The notes below the pieces were generated by a model that saw only the letters and a program-made list of their open reading frames with translations, was not told where the DNA came from and did not search any database. Below are positions 24,981 to 33,122 of a stretch of 64,000 bases of DNA, piece by piece (the first letter of the stretch is position 1; each line of letters opens with the position of its first letter). The DNA is from Comamonadaceae bacterium UBA4962 (GTDB lineage Bacteria > Pseudomonadota > Gammaproteobacteria > Burkholderiales > Burkholderiaceae_C): the NCBI GenBank assembly GCA_002397315.1, contig DHAE01000007.1, positions 272,875-336,874 of the forward strand, read 5' to 3'. The position numbers were made by a program, and so were the translations under genes.

Positions 24981-27512
24981 ATGTCTTTCTCGCGGAAACT
25001 TTTGTCGACCCCCGCCGACCGGCCGTGCAAGGCCGATGCGGGAAAATGGCTGTGTGCCGGCATCCTGGCGCTGCTGTCCGCATGCGGAGGAAGCGGCGGC
25101 ACGGAGACGCCGTCACTTCAAACCACGGCCACGGGCTCCGGGGGCGCGGTCTCTCCGCCCTCCGAAGGCGTCCTGGCCCCTCGGATCCAGGCGGTGCGCC
25201 TGCCTTCTTCGGCACGGCCTTCGGCTGACGATGCAGCCACCGGATCCGGTCTGTCGGGAACGCCGGCCACTGCTCCACCGGCCGCGCAGCCGTCCCTTCA
25301 TGCAGCGCCTGCGGGAGACGCGCCCGCCGCCGATCCGTTCAATGGCGGCGTGGAAGATCCGGGCCTGTTGATGCTGTTGCTGCCCGACGATCAGCCTGTT
25401 TCCGATCCGCGCGTATCGGCCTGGGTGGATGCCGCCTCGGAGACGGGCACACGCATCGCGGTGATCACGGATGCGCAGTTCCTCTCCATGGCGCCGGCCC
25501 GGTCGCTCCGGTACGCCGGGCTGGTGCTGCCCGACCAGTTGCACGTGATCGCTTCCGATGCACTGCTGGCGGCCGTGCGCGGCTACGTGACGGCCGGAGG
25601 GCGGGCCCTGTTGTCTTACGACTTCGGAGCGCTCACGCTCAATGGCCTTGGCCAGCCCGTATACCCCATACCCAAATCGCGGCTCAGCGATCTGGCCGGT
25701 GTGGACTACGTGCTGTACGACTCGCTGCTGGACCGCACGGTCGGGCTGGGCCCGGTGGCGGCCATGCGGAGCACTTTGCGCGAACTGCTCGTGCCGCCGG
25801 GGAAATCGATGCCCTACAACCTGCCGCAGTCCTCGGTGGGACCGGCCGGAACGAAGGCGGCAAAGCAGAGGCTGGAGCCGGCCATGGCGGCGGGCGCAGG
25901 GTTGATGGGGGCGGCCGGCCTGGCTGCCGGAGAGGCGCTGTACCTGCCGGTCAGTCCCGGCGATCCAGGAGGATTGCGGGGGTTCGATCCGCAGCAGTTC
26001 CAGACGCTGCCTTCCTATTCGCTGCGAGACCGGCAGCGCGCAGCGGCCGGCGTCGTTCGCGCACGGACGGTCACGGTGGATTTCGGCAAGGCGATCAAGG
26101 GTGCTCTGCCACCTTCATCCGTCCGGATTCAGGGGGACGCGCTCGCCCGCCACACGCTGTCCGCTGCGGCGGCGGCCACCGATACCTCCCCGGGCCCCGA
26201 CGGCGCGCCGAAAGCCGCGTCGCAAGACGTGCTCGAGGCGTACCACGGCTATCTGCTGGGCCACCTGATCTATCCGACCTACGTGACGACGGGCACTTAC
26301 ACGGGCACGCCGCTGGCGATTTCACCTTCCTTCGGGCTCGTGGCGGGCCTGCAGTCCGTCGGCGCGGGCAAGGTGCTGTTCGTGAACCTGCCGCTGGGTT
26401 ACCTGAAAGGGTGCACCGATGCACTGCCCATGCATGGGTTCCTGCGCTACTTCATGGAATACGTGGTGCAGGACGCGCGGCTCTCCGCCGTGCCGGACGG
26501 AGTGGCCGGGATGACGCTCGACTGGCATCTGGATTCGATGGCGGCGCAGCAACCCTCTCTCGCGCTCGAAACTGCAGGCGTCTTTTCGAGTGGCCCGTTC
26601 TCCGTGGAGATGACGGCCGGCCCGGACACCATCGTGCCGGGCGACGGCCTGGGCTGGAACCTGAACGCCAATCCCGTCGCTCAGCAGTTGCTGCGGCGCC
26701 TGGACGCGCGCGGGCACTCCATCGGTTCGCACGGTGGGTGGATCCATGACTACTACGGACTGAATGCCACGGAAGACAACGCGTCGACGTTCCGGCCGTA
26801 CCTCGTGCAGAACAAGGAGGCCGTGGATGCCGCAGTGGGGCGGCCGATGCGCGGCTACTCGGCACCGCAGGGCAACAACCCGCGGTGGGCCATGGACTGG
26901 CTGGAATCGCAGGGCGTGGTCGCGGCCTATTTCGGCGGGCACACGGGGCTGGGTGCCACGCGGCACTACCGCGACGGGGCCCTGCGCAACCCGGCGCTCT
27001 GGGTGTTCCCCGTGACGCCCCAGGGCACGTACGCCACGTTCGAGGAGTGGCAGGACTACGGCGTGCCGAAAGCCGACGTGAAAGCCTGGTACCACGACCT
27101 GGTGGACTTCTCGGTCCGATACAACACGAGCCGCATGGTGTATGCGCATCCGCCGGGAGCGAACCAGTGGAACGACGTGTTGAAGGACCTGCTCGCCTAC
27201 GGGCAGACCCAGGGCGCGAAGTTCCGCTGGTACACCATGCCGCAGCTGGCGGACTTCATGGCGGCGCGCGATCGGGTGCGCTGGACGCAGACCCTGCTCG
27301 CCGACGGCAAGACCACACGCTTCGCGGCCACGCATCCTTCCACGCTCTCCGGCATGGTGTGGATGCTGCCCAAGGCACGCTACCTGCGCCCCACCGTTTC
27401 GCTGCCCGATACGGCCACCGTGGCGGATGGCGGCTCCGTCTGGCTGGTGAAGTGCAACCCCGTGGCGCATGCGCAGTTCGACGCGCTGCGCAACCCCGCT
27501 TTCGTGCCCTGA
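24981..27512 (+). CDS. lipoprotein with polysaccharide-deacetylase-like domain
   Basis: An 843-residue lipoprotein: the signal peptide ends in the lipobox LLSAC with acylated Cys35, followed by a Gly/Ser/Pro linker to about residue 110. A middle alpha/beta region (about 115-500; LLMLLLPDDQPVSDPRVSAW, YVTAGGRALLSYDFGALTLN) resembles amidotransferase-like folds. A NodB-like region (about 505-800) has MTLDWHLDS in place of the usual TFDDG and the metal-site motif GHSIGSHGGWIHD. PgaB plays the equivalent role in PNAG secretion. Likely periplasmic glycan deacetylase or remodelling enzyme, with activity unproven. ATG 24981 follows GGTGGGA; the open frame upstream lacks a signal peptide. Confidence 0.75.
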   Translation: MSFSRKLLSTPADRPCKADAGKWLCAGILALLSACGGSGGTETPSLQTTATGSGGAVSPPSEGVLAPRIQAVRLPSSARPSADDAATGSGLSGTPATAPPAAQPSLHAAPAGDAPAADPFNGGVEDPGLLMLLLPDDQPVSDPRVSAWVDAASETGTRIAVITDAQFLSMAPARSLRYAGLVLPDQLHVIASDALLAAVRGYVTAGGRALLSYDFGALTLNGLGQPVYPIPKSRLSDLAGVDYVLYDSLLDRTVGLGPVAAMRSTLRELLVPPGKSMPYNLPQSSVGPAGTKAAKQRLEPAMAAGAGLMGAAGLAAGEALYLPVSPGDPGGLRGFDPQQFQTLPSYSLRDRQRAAAGVVRARTVTVDFGKAIKGALPPSSVRIQGDALARHTLSAAAAATDTSPGPDGAPKAASQDVLEAYHGYLLGHLIYPTYVTTGTYTGTPLAISPSFGLVAGLQSVGAGKVLFVNLPLGYLKGCTDALPMHGFLRYFMEYVVQDARLSAVPDGVAGMTLDWHLDSMAAQQPSLALETAGVFSSGPFSVEMTAGPDTIVPGDGLGWNLNANPVAQQLLRRLDARGHSIGSHGGWIHDYYGLNATEDNASTFRPYLVQNKEAVDAAVGRPMRGYSAPQGNNPRWAMDWLESQGVVAAYFGGHTGLGATRHYRDGALRNPALWVFPVTPQGTYATFEEWQDYGVPKADVKAWYHDLVDFSVRYNTSRMVYAHPPGANQWNDVLKDLLAYGQTQGAKFRWYTMPQLADFMAARDRVRWTQTLLADGKTTRFAATHPSTLSGMVWMLPKARYLRPTVSLPDTATVADGGSVWLVKCNPVAHAQFDALRNPAFVP

Positions 27513-27552
27513 CAGCCCGCGGCACGCCCCCGCACGACGACCGACGGCGCTG

Positions 27553-27568
27553 TGTGGGGCAGCGAACA
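27553..27568. promoter_or_regulatory. Crp-type site before the epimerase gene
   Basis: The 16-mer TGTGGGGCAGCGAACA matches the dyad at 24562 in 12 of 16 positions: TGT on the left, AGCGAACA on the right. It stands 60 bases before the epimerase ATG, the same spacing as the site before the lipoprotein gene (24906). It shares an extended GCGAACAGAC with that second site. Confidence 0.4.
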
Positions 27569-27627
27569 GACCCCGCAGCCGTCGGTTTCCAGAATCGAAC
27601 CGTGTCTTACAGAAAGGGAGGAAAACC

Positions 27628-28857
27628 ATGCAACCCGATAGAGAGCCACTGTGCCTGCACGCCGGCGCGTCCGCACCGCAACCCGCGAGCCATGTCTCCG
27701 GCATCCATGTCGCCAGCCAGTCCGCCCCGTTCCGGGAGTTCGTCGTCCAGAACGTGCTCATCGTCTCCGGTACCCGACCCGAGATCGTCAAGCTGGCGCC
27801 GCTCTACCACGCGCTGAATGCGCGCTCCTGGGCACGCGTGCGCTGGCTGCATACCGGGCAGCACGATGAAATGGCCCACCAGATGCTGGATTGCTTCGCG
27901 GTCCGCCCGGACTTCGTCCTGCAGCGCGAAGGCAGCACATTGCTGGAATTCAGCGCTGGCTGCCGTCGCCAGATCGACCGGGTGCTGGAGCTGCATGCCT
28001 TCTCTCTCGTGATCGTGCAGGGAGACACCGAATCGGCCTTCGTCGGGGCGCTGGCGGCCTTCTACCGCGGGATCCCGGTGGCCCATGTAGAGGCGGGATT
28101 GCGCACCTACAACCTGGCGCGGCCGTTCCCGGAGGAGGGCCTGCGGCAGATGATCAGCCGGCTCAGCCGGTTCCACTTCCCGCCCACGGCGCGTGCGCGC
28201 CTCGCGCTGCAGGCGGAGGGCATCGCGGACGACAGCGTCCACCTCACCGGCAACACGGTGGTGGATGCCCAGCACTGGGCCTGCCACCGACACGGCGTGC
28301 AGCGCCGCGCCACGGGTCGGGGGCACCTGCTCATCACCTTCCACCGGCGCGAGAGCTGGGGCGACGGCGTGCTCGACCTCTGCCACGCCGTCGCCGATCT
28401 GGCGCGGCAGCATCCCGAACTGAAGGTGCTGTTTCCGGTGCACCGCAATCCCCTGGTGCGCGAGCCCGTGCAGGATCTGCTGGGCCGCATCGGAAACGTC
28501 GAGCTGTGCGATCCGCTGGGCTATGTGGAGATGCAGCAGGCGCTGGCCGACGCGTGGGTGCTGCTGACCGATTCCGGGGGGCTCCAGGAAGAGGCTCCGA
28601 CGTTCGGCGTGCCCGTACTGGTGCTGCGCGACGAAACGGAGCGCCCGGAAGCCGTGCAGGCGGGCTGCGCGCTGCTCATCGGCTCGTCCTATGCCGCCAT
28701 CGTCTCGAACGTGATCCGGCTGCTGGCGGATCCGCCGGCGCACCGGCGCATGGCGCCCGTGCAAAACCCGTTCGGGGATGGCCAGGCCTGCAGACGCATC
28801 ATCGAGGCGCTGGAGCGCCAGCTGTTTCCCGCCATGCCCATCACCCTGGCGGCCTGA
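27628..28857 (+). CDS. wecB: UDP-N-acetylglucosamine 2-epimerase (non-hydrolysing)
   Basis: A 409-residue GT-B-fold epimerase converting UDP-GlcNAc to UDP-ManNAc. Motifs: VSGTRPEIVKLAPLYHAL, HTGQHDEMAHQML, VQGDTESAFVGAL, HVEAGLRTYN, FPEEGLRQMISRLS, HLTGNTVVDA, HRRES and LLTDSGGLQEEAPTFGVPVL. It has an extra 35-40 residue N-terminal tail compared with E. coli WecB. RBS AAAGGGAGG is seven bases before the ATG. It overlaps nothing but is one base from the GT2 gene. It suggests that ManNAc, or a derivative, goes into the polymer made by this locus. Confidence 0.92.
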   Translation: MQPDREPLCLHAGASAPQPASHVSGIHVASQSAPFREFVVQNVLIVSGTRPEIVKLAPLYHALNARSWARVRWLHTGQHDEMAHQMLDCFAVRPDFVLQREGSTLLEFSAGCRRQIDRVLELHAFSLVIVQGDTESAFVGALAAFYRGIPVAHVEAGLRTYNLARPFPEEGLRQMISRLSRFHFPPTARARLALQAEGIADDSVHLTGNTVVDAQHWACHRHGVQRRATGRGHLLITFHRRESWGDGVLDLCHAVADLARQHPELKVLFPVHRNPLVREPVQDLLGRIGNVELCDPLGYVEMQQALADAWVLLTDSGGLQEEAPTFGVPVLVLRDETERPEAVQAGCALLIGSSYAAIVSNVIRLLADPPAHRRMAPVQNPFGDGQACRRIIEALERQLFPAMPITLAA

Positions 28858-28858
28858 C

Positions 28859-30163
28859 ATGCAGACGCCCGGACTTCTTCCCTCCTTCTCGGCGCAGCCG
28901 GTGGCCGCGACCATGGCCTGCCTGCTGATGGTGGTGGTGGCGTTCATGGTGGTGTACGGCATACGGCACTTCATCTTCACCATCAACCGCCTGGTCGGGG
29001 CGCAGCGGCATCCGTACCTGGACATCGCCGTGGCGCAGTGGCCGGTGATCACGGTGTTCATCGCCGCACACAATGAGGAAAAGGTGATAGCCGGCTGCAT
29101 CGAGGCGCTGCTGGACACCGATTACCCTGCGGACCGCATGACGATCATCCCGGTGAACGACCGTTCCACCGATGCAACGGCGCGGATCATCGACAGCTAC
29201 CACGAGCGCTACCCGGGCCGGCTCTCGCCCTTTCACCGCACGGGCGGCAAGCCGGGCAAGTCGGCGGCGCTCAAGGACGCACTGCGCCTTGCGGACGGTG
29301 ACATCGCGATCATCTTCGATGCCGATTACGTCCCGGGGCGCGGCTTGCTCAAGCAACTGGTCGCGCCGTTCTTCGACCCGGAGGTGGGCGCGGTGATGGG
29401 CCGCGTCGTGCCGGTCAACAGCGGCTCCAACTTGCTGACGCGGCTGCTGGACCTGGAACGCTCGGCCGGCTACCAGGTCGACCAGCAGGCACGCATGAAC
29501 TTGAACCTCGTGCCGCAATACGGCGGCACCGTCGGCGGGGTGCGCATGTCGGCGGTGGAGGCGATAGGCGGCTGGCACGACGATACGCTGGCCGAGGACA
29601 CCGACATCACCTACCGGCTGATGCTGAGCGGCTGGAAGACGGCCTACACCAACCGCTCGGAATGCTACGAGGAAGTGCCTGAGGACTGGCGCGTGCGCAT
29701 CAAGCAGGTCAAGCGCTGGGCCAAAGGGCACAACCAGGTGCTCGCGCGGCACTGGTGGAAGTTCGCGCGCAGCCCCTATCTGACCTGGAGGCAGCGCGTG
29801 GACGGTCTGCTGCTGCTCCTCGTCTTCGTGATCCCGCTCCTCATGCTGGGGGGCTGGTGCCTGGCGCTGGGACTGTATTTCCTCAGTGCGGGATCGCTGC
29901 TCTCGCAACTGATTCCCCTGTTCGCGCTGATGGTCTACGGAACGCTCGGCAACTTCGCCGCGTTCTTCGAAATCGTCATCGCGGTGCTGCTCGATGGCAA
30001 CCGCCACCGCCTCCGGCTGTTGCCACTCAACATCCTCGGCTTCCTGGTGAGCCTGTTCGCCATCTCCAGCGCCGTGGGCAGCCTGTTCATGGATGCGGTG
30101 TTCCGGCGCGAACTGGTGTGGGACAAGACGGTCCGTTATCGCAAAGAGGTGGGAAATGCCTGA
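28859..30163 (+). CDS. membrane glycosyltransferase family 2 (processive synthase type)
   Basis: A 434-residue inner-membrane synthase. One TM (about residues 16-40) precedes the catalytic GT-A domain (63-300), followed by three or four TMs (317-415). Catalytic motifs are Asp101 in PVNDRSTDA, DAD at 154-156 in IIFDADYVPG, EDTD at 246-249 and QVKRW at 283-287. These are the D, DxD, TED-like and QxxRW set of cellulose, hyaluronan and PNAG synthases. It probably polymerises and extrudes a glycan, possibly using UDP-ManNAc or UDP-GlcNAc. Its stop overlaps the next start by eight bases. Confidence 0.9.
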   Translation: MQTPGLLPSFSAQPVAATMACLLMVVVAFMVVYGIRHFIFTINRLVGAQRHPYLDIAVAQWPVITVFIAAHNEEKVIAGCIEALLDTDYPADRMTIIPVNDRSTDATARIIDSYHERYPGRLSPFHRTGGKPGKSAALKDALRLADGDIAIIFDADYVPGRGLLKQLVAPFFDPEVGAVMGRVVPVNSGSNLLTRLLDLERSAGYQVDQQARMNLNLVPQYGGTVGGVRMSAVEAIGGWHDDTLAEDTDITYRLMLSGWKTAYTNRSECYEEVPEDWRVRIKQVKRWAKGHNQVLARHWWKFARSPYLTWRQRVDGLLLLLVFVIPLLMLGGWCLALGLYFLSAGSLLSQLIPLFALMVYGTLGNFAAFFEIVIAVLLDGNRHRLRLLPLNILGFLVSLFAISSAVGSLFMDAVFRRELVWDKTVRYRKEVGNA

Positions 30164-31208
30164 CCATCATTCGCTCCTGCTGGTTTTCACCATGCTGTGC
30201 GCGGCGTTGTTCGCACTGCCATTCGTGCCCGCCATCCGCGAGTGGCGCCGCCCCACCGACAGCGCAGCGTTGCCGGTGCCTCCCAAGCACACGGCCGACA
30301 TCGACCACTTCGCCAGACGCCTGCATGCCGATGCGCAGGCGCGACTCGGCCGCGTCGAACCTTCCGGCGACGAAGAGTTCGACCTCATCGCCCCGGACGC
30401 ACCTCCCGTCGCCTGGGGCGCGGCACGCGCGCGCCTGCTGGTCTGCGGTGACGTGGCGACCGACGCCTCCATCCTCGCGTTCCAGCCCGTGTACGTGGAC
30501 GGCAGCCTGCGGGCCGGCGCCGGCTGCGCGTTTTCAAGCCTGTACGCCACGGGCGACATCGAGCTGGGAGGTTCCAGCAAGCTCGCCGACTGGGCGCATG
30601 CCGATGGAGAGTTGCGTCTGGGCCATGGCAGCACGGCACTGCGCCGCGTGTCTGCGGGCAAGGCATTGAAGCTGTCGGCGCCTTGCTGGTTTGAGCGGCT
30701 GCATGCCCCGGTCGTGCGCCTGGGCGGCAGTGCGTGCACCAGGGCCGAGGCGCCCTCGATGCCTTGGAGGCCGGTCCCGCGCACCGCGACCTACGCCGCG
30801 CTCGCGCATGCCGTCAAACGCACGCCGACGCTCTACATGGTGCGGGGCGACTGCAGCTTGCCAGGGCATCGCATCTATCGCGGATCGCTGGTGGTGACGG
30901 GCTTCCTGACGGTCGCTCCCTTCACGACCATCGTCGGCGATGTCAAGGCCCGTCGCGGCATCGTGCTCGGCAAAGGCGTGGTCGTGCATGGAGCGATCAC
31001 CTGCGAGCAATCCGTGGATCTGCAGCTCGGCGCGCTGGTGCTGGGGCCGGTGGTGTGCGAGGGCGATGTGCTGCTCGGTGCGCGCAGCGTGGTGGGCTTG
31101 CACGACGCGTTGACGACCGTGAGCGGGCGCTACATCGTGGCCGAGGAGGGCGCCACCGTGCATGGCACGCTCTGGGCGCATGAGATCGGCATGGTGAAAC
31201 GCGCATGA
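30156..31208 (+). CDS. membrane-anchored bactofilin-like beta-repeat protein
   Basis: A 350-residue protein with one N-terminal TM (LLLVFTMLCAALFALPFVP) and a long soluble part. It contains two beta-repeat stretches. The first is around residues 90-160 (LLVCGDVATDASILAFQPVY; SLYATGDIELGG). The second, from about 240 to the end, has short repeats of the form G-V/D-hydrophobic-G (VTGFLTVAPFTTIVGDVKAR; GKGVVVHGAITCEQSVDLQL). This resembles bactofilin or polymer-forming-cytoskeletal beta-solenoids, but membrane anchored. A scaffold or capping role for the synthase next to it is inference. Overlaps both neighbours. Confidence 0.65.
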   Translation: MPDHHSLLLVFTMLCAALFALPFVPAIREWRRPTDSAALPVPPKHTADIDHFARRLHADAQARLGRVEPSGDEEFDLIAPDAPPVAWGAARARLLVCGDVATDASILAFQPVYVDGSLRAGAGCAFSSLYATGDIELGGSSKLADWAHADGELRLGHGSTALRRVSAGKALKLSAPCWFERLHAPVVRLGGSACTRAEAPSMPWRPVPRTATYAALAHAVKRTPTLYMVRGDCSLPGHRIYRGSLVVTGFLTVAPFTTIVGDVKARRGIVLGKGVVVHGAITCEQSVDLQLGALVLGPVVCEGDVLLGARSVVGLHDALTTVSGRYIVAEEGATVHGTLWAHEIGMVKRA

Positions 31209-32218
31209 AGGCCATCTTCCTCCTCCTGCGCGCCGTGGCCGGGGCGCTCCTCGTGGCCTCAGTGCAGCCCGGCGCTGCGGCAGAGGCCACGCTCCGGACG
31301 GGCGGCAAGGCACAGCTCGATCTGCAAGGATACGGTGGCGACACCGGCATCATCACCATCGTGCACGGCGGACAGGCGAGCGATCCGTACTTCACGCTGC
31401 AGGCCCTGCTGCTGGCGCACGACAACGGGATGGACATCACGGGACCTGCGGCCCGGTTCGCGGACTGGCTGGCACCCCGGCAAAAGCCCGACGGCACCTT
31501 CGACCGGTTTTGCCGCGAGGGCGGCTCTTGGCGCCCCTGCAAGACGGCCGATGCCGACGACTCGCTGCTCGCGATGTGGCTGATGTTGCTGCAGACCATG
31601 CCGGCGCATGTGGACGCGTCGCCCGTACTGCGCCGAAGTCTGCTGGCCAGCCGGGCAGCGCTGGCCCACCTCTACCAGCCCTCGCGCGGGGTCTACATGG
31701 TGTCGCCGGTCTACCTGCACGGTTTGTTCATGGACAACCTGGAGGTCTGGTCGCTGCGCGTGCGCGAAGCGCCGGGCGATCGGAGCGGCGTGGAGCCTAC
31801 GCGGTTGGCGCAGGCCATCCACGACGTGTTCTGGGAGCCCGTGAACCGCCGCTTCCTGGTGTCGACACAGCTGGAGCAGCGGGCGCAGCAGGCGGCCTTC
31901 TACCCGGACCATGTGGCGCAACTGTTTCCGCTGCTGGTGGGCTTCCCGCTGCTGCCTGCCGCTGCAGACGCGTACTACCGCGACTGGATGCGCAAGCACC
32001 GCAGCGAATGGCTCATCCAGGGGCAGACCGACTACCCGTGGGGAATCATCGCCGTGCTGGCGCTGCGCCGCAACGATCTGGATGGCGCGCGCTGCTGGCT
32101 GCGCCACAACCTGCCGCTACGCCATTCCGAGCGCTGGGCCGTCACCGACGAGGCCTCGTTCCAGATCCTGCGTAGCCGGGGCGTTCGCATGGCCCCTCCC
32201 GAGACACCCTGCCGGTAA
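31205..32218 (+). CDS. secreted alpha-toroid (glycosidase-like) protein
   Basis: A 337-residue protein with a signal peptide (about 1-26, ending PGAAAE). The mature part is helix-rich with the motif sequence DGTFDRFC, then TADADDSLLAMWLMLLQTM, then GVYMVSPVYLHGLFMDNLEVW. Acidic motifs of this type sit in the barrels of (alpha/alpha)6 glycosidases and lyases. It might cleave or trim the polymer in the periplasm, as BcsZ or AlgL do in their systems. I cannot assign a GH or PL family. The ATG overlaps the previous stop (ATGA). Confidence 0.6.
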   Translation: MKAIFLLLRAVAGALLVASVQPGAAAEATLRTGGKAQLDLQGYGGDTGIITIVHGGQASDPYFTLQALLLAHDNGMDITGPAARFADWLAPRQKPDGTFDRFCREGGSWRPCKTADADDSLLAMWLMLLQTMPAHVDASPVLRRSLLASRAALAHLYQPSRGVYMVSPVYLHGLFMDNLEVWSLRVREAPGDRSGVEPTRLAQAIHDVFWEPVNRRFLVSTQLEQRAQQAAFYPDHVAQLFPLLVGFPLLPAAADAYYRDWMRKHRSEWLIQGQTDYPWGIIAVLALRRNDLDGARCWLRHNLPLRHSERWAVTDEASFQILRSRGVRMAPPETPCR

Positions 32219-32266
32219 GGCACCCGCAGGCCGACGCACGTACGCACGAAAAACTTGGAGCTGCTC

Positions 32267-33109
32267 ATGCACCAGACAGACTACCTCCTGGCTCTCTCCC
32301 TCGTCTTGCCGGTGCTGCTGTCCACGCCAGCGACCTGCAGCGCACAGGCCCCGGCCACCGGACAGGACATCGTCATTCCTGCGCCGCCACTGCAGATCGA
32401 AGAGCGCAACCGCAACGTCCAGGTCAGCGCGGGAATGCAGCACCTGAGCGGCGACTACGGTGACTGGCACGATGTGACGCTGCGCGGAGATTGGAGCCTG
32501 CCGGGCCACGTGCTGCAGGGAGAGCTGTCCGCCCACCGGCGCTTCGGGGCGAGCGGCACCTACCTCGGAGTGGGCGACACCTATACGTTCAACGAGGATT
32601 GGTATGGTTCGGCCACCGTCGGGGCGGGCGACGGTGCTTTCTATCTGCCCGACTACCGCGTCGACCTGGCCCTGAACCGCAAATTCCTCGCCGACCGGCG
32701 GCTCGTGGCCACGCTGGGCGCCGGGTACTACAAGGCCCCCGACGGACACTCCGACCGCAGCGTGCTGCTGGGAGCCGCCTACTACTTCGAGTCGCCCTGG
32801 ATCGCCGAAGGCGGCGTGCGCTTCAACGAAAGCGCTCCCGGCAGCGTGAGGACACGCCAGCGTTTCCTGGCCGTGACTTGGGGCCGCCACAAGGCCGATC
32901 TCGTGACGGCCCGCGTGGGGTGGGGCGGCGAGGGCTACCTGGCCACCGGACCTGCGACACAGCTGGTCGACTTCCGGAGCCGGGAGGCGAGCCTGGCCTG
33001 GCGGCACTGGTTCAGCGCGCACACGGGCTTTTTGCTGGCCGCGAACCGCTACAGCAATCCGCTGTACCGGCGCGTGGGCATCACCTTCGGGCTCTTCCAC
33101 GATTTCTGA
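32267..33109 (+). CDS. YaiO-family outer-membrane beta-barrel protein
   Basis: A 280-residue precursor. The signal peptide ends at about TCSAQA. The mature protein is a run of alternating amphipathic strands (VQVSAGMQHLSGDYGDWHDV; GDTYTFNEDWYGSATVGAGD) ending in GITFGLFHDF with the terminal Phe of an outer-membrane barrel. It resembles E. coli YaiO, encoded near the GT2 gene yaiP and the deacetylase gene yaiS. It may be the export pore or a surface anchor for the glycan. ATG 32267 is favoured over 32255 because GGAG lies at proper distance from it. Confidence 0.75.
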   Translation: MHQTDYLLALSLVLPVLLSTPATCSAQAPATGQDIVIPAPPLQIEERNRNVQVSAGMQHLSGDYGDWHDVTLRGDWSLPGHVLQGELSAHRRFGASGTYLGVGDTYTFNEDWYGSATVGAGDGAFYLPDYRVDLALNRKFLADRRLVATLGAGYYKAPDGHSDRSVLLGAAYYFESPWIAEGGVRFNESAPGSVRTRQRFLAVTWGRHKADLVTARVGWGGEGYLATGPATQLVDFRSREASLAWRHWFSAHTGFLLAANRYSNPLYRRVGITFGLFHDF

Positions 33110-33122
33110 GCACGGCCATTCC

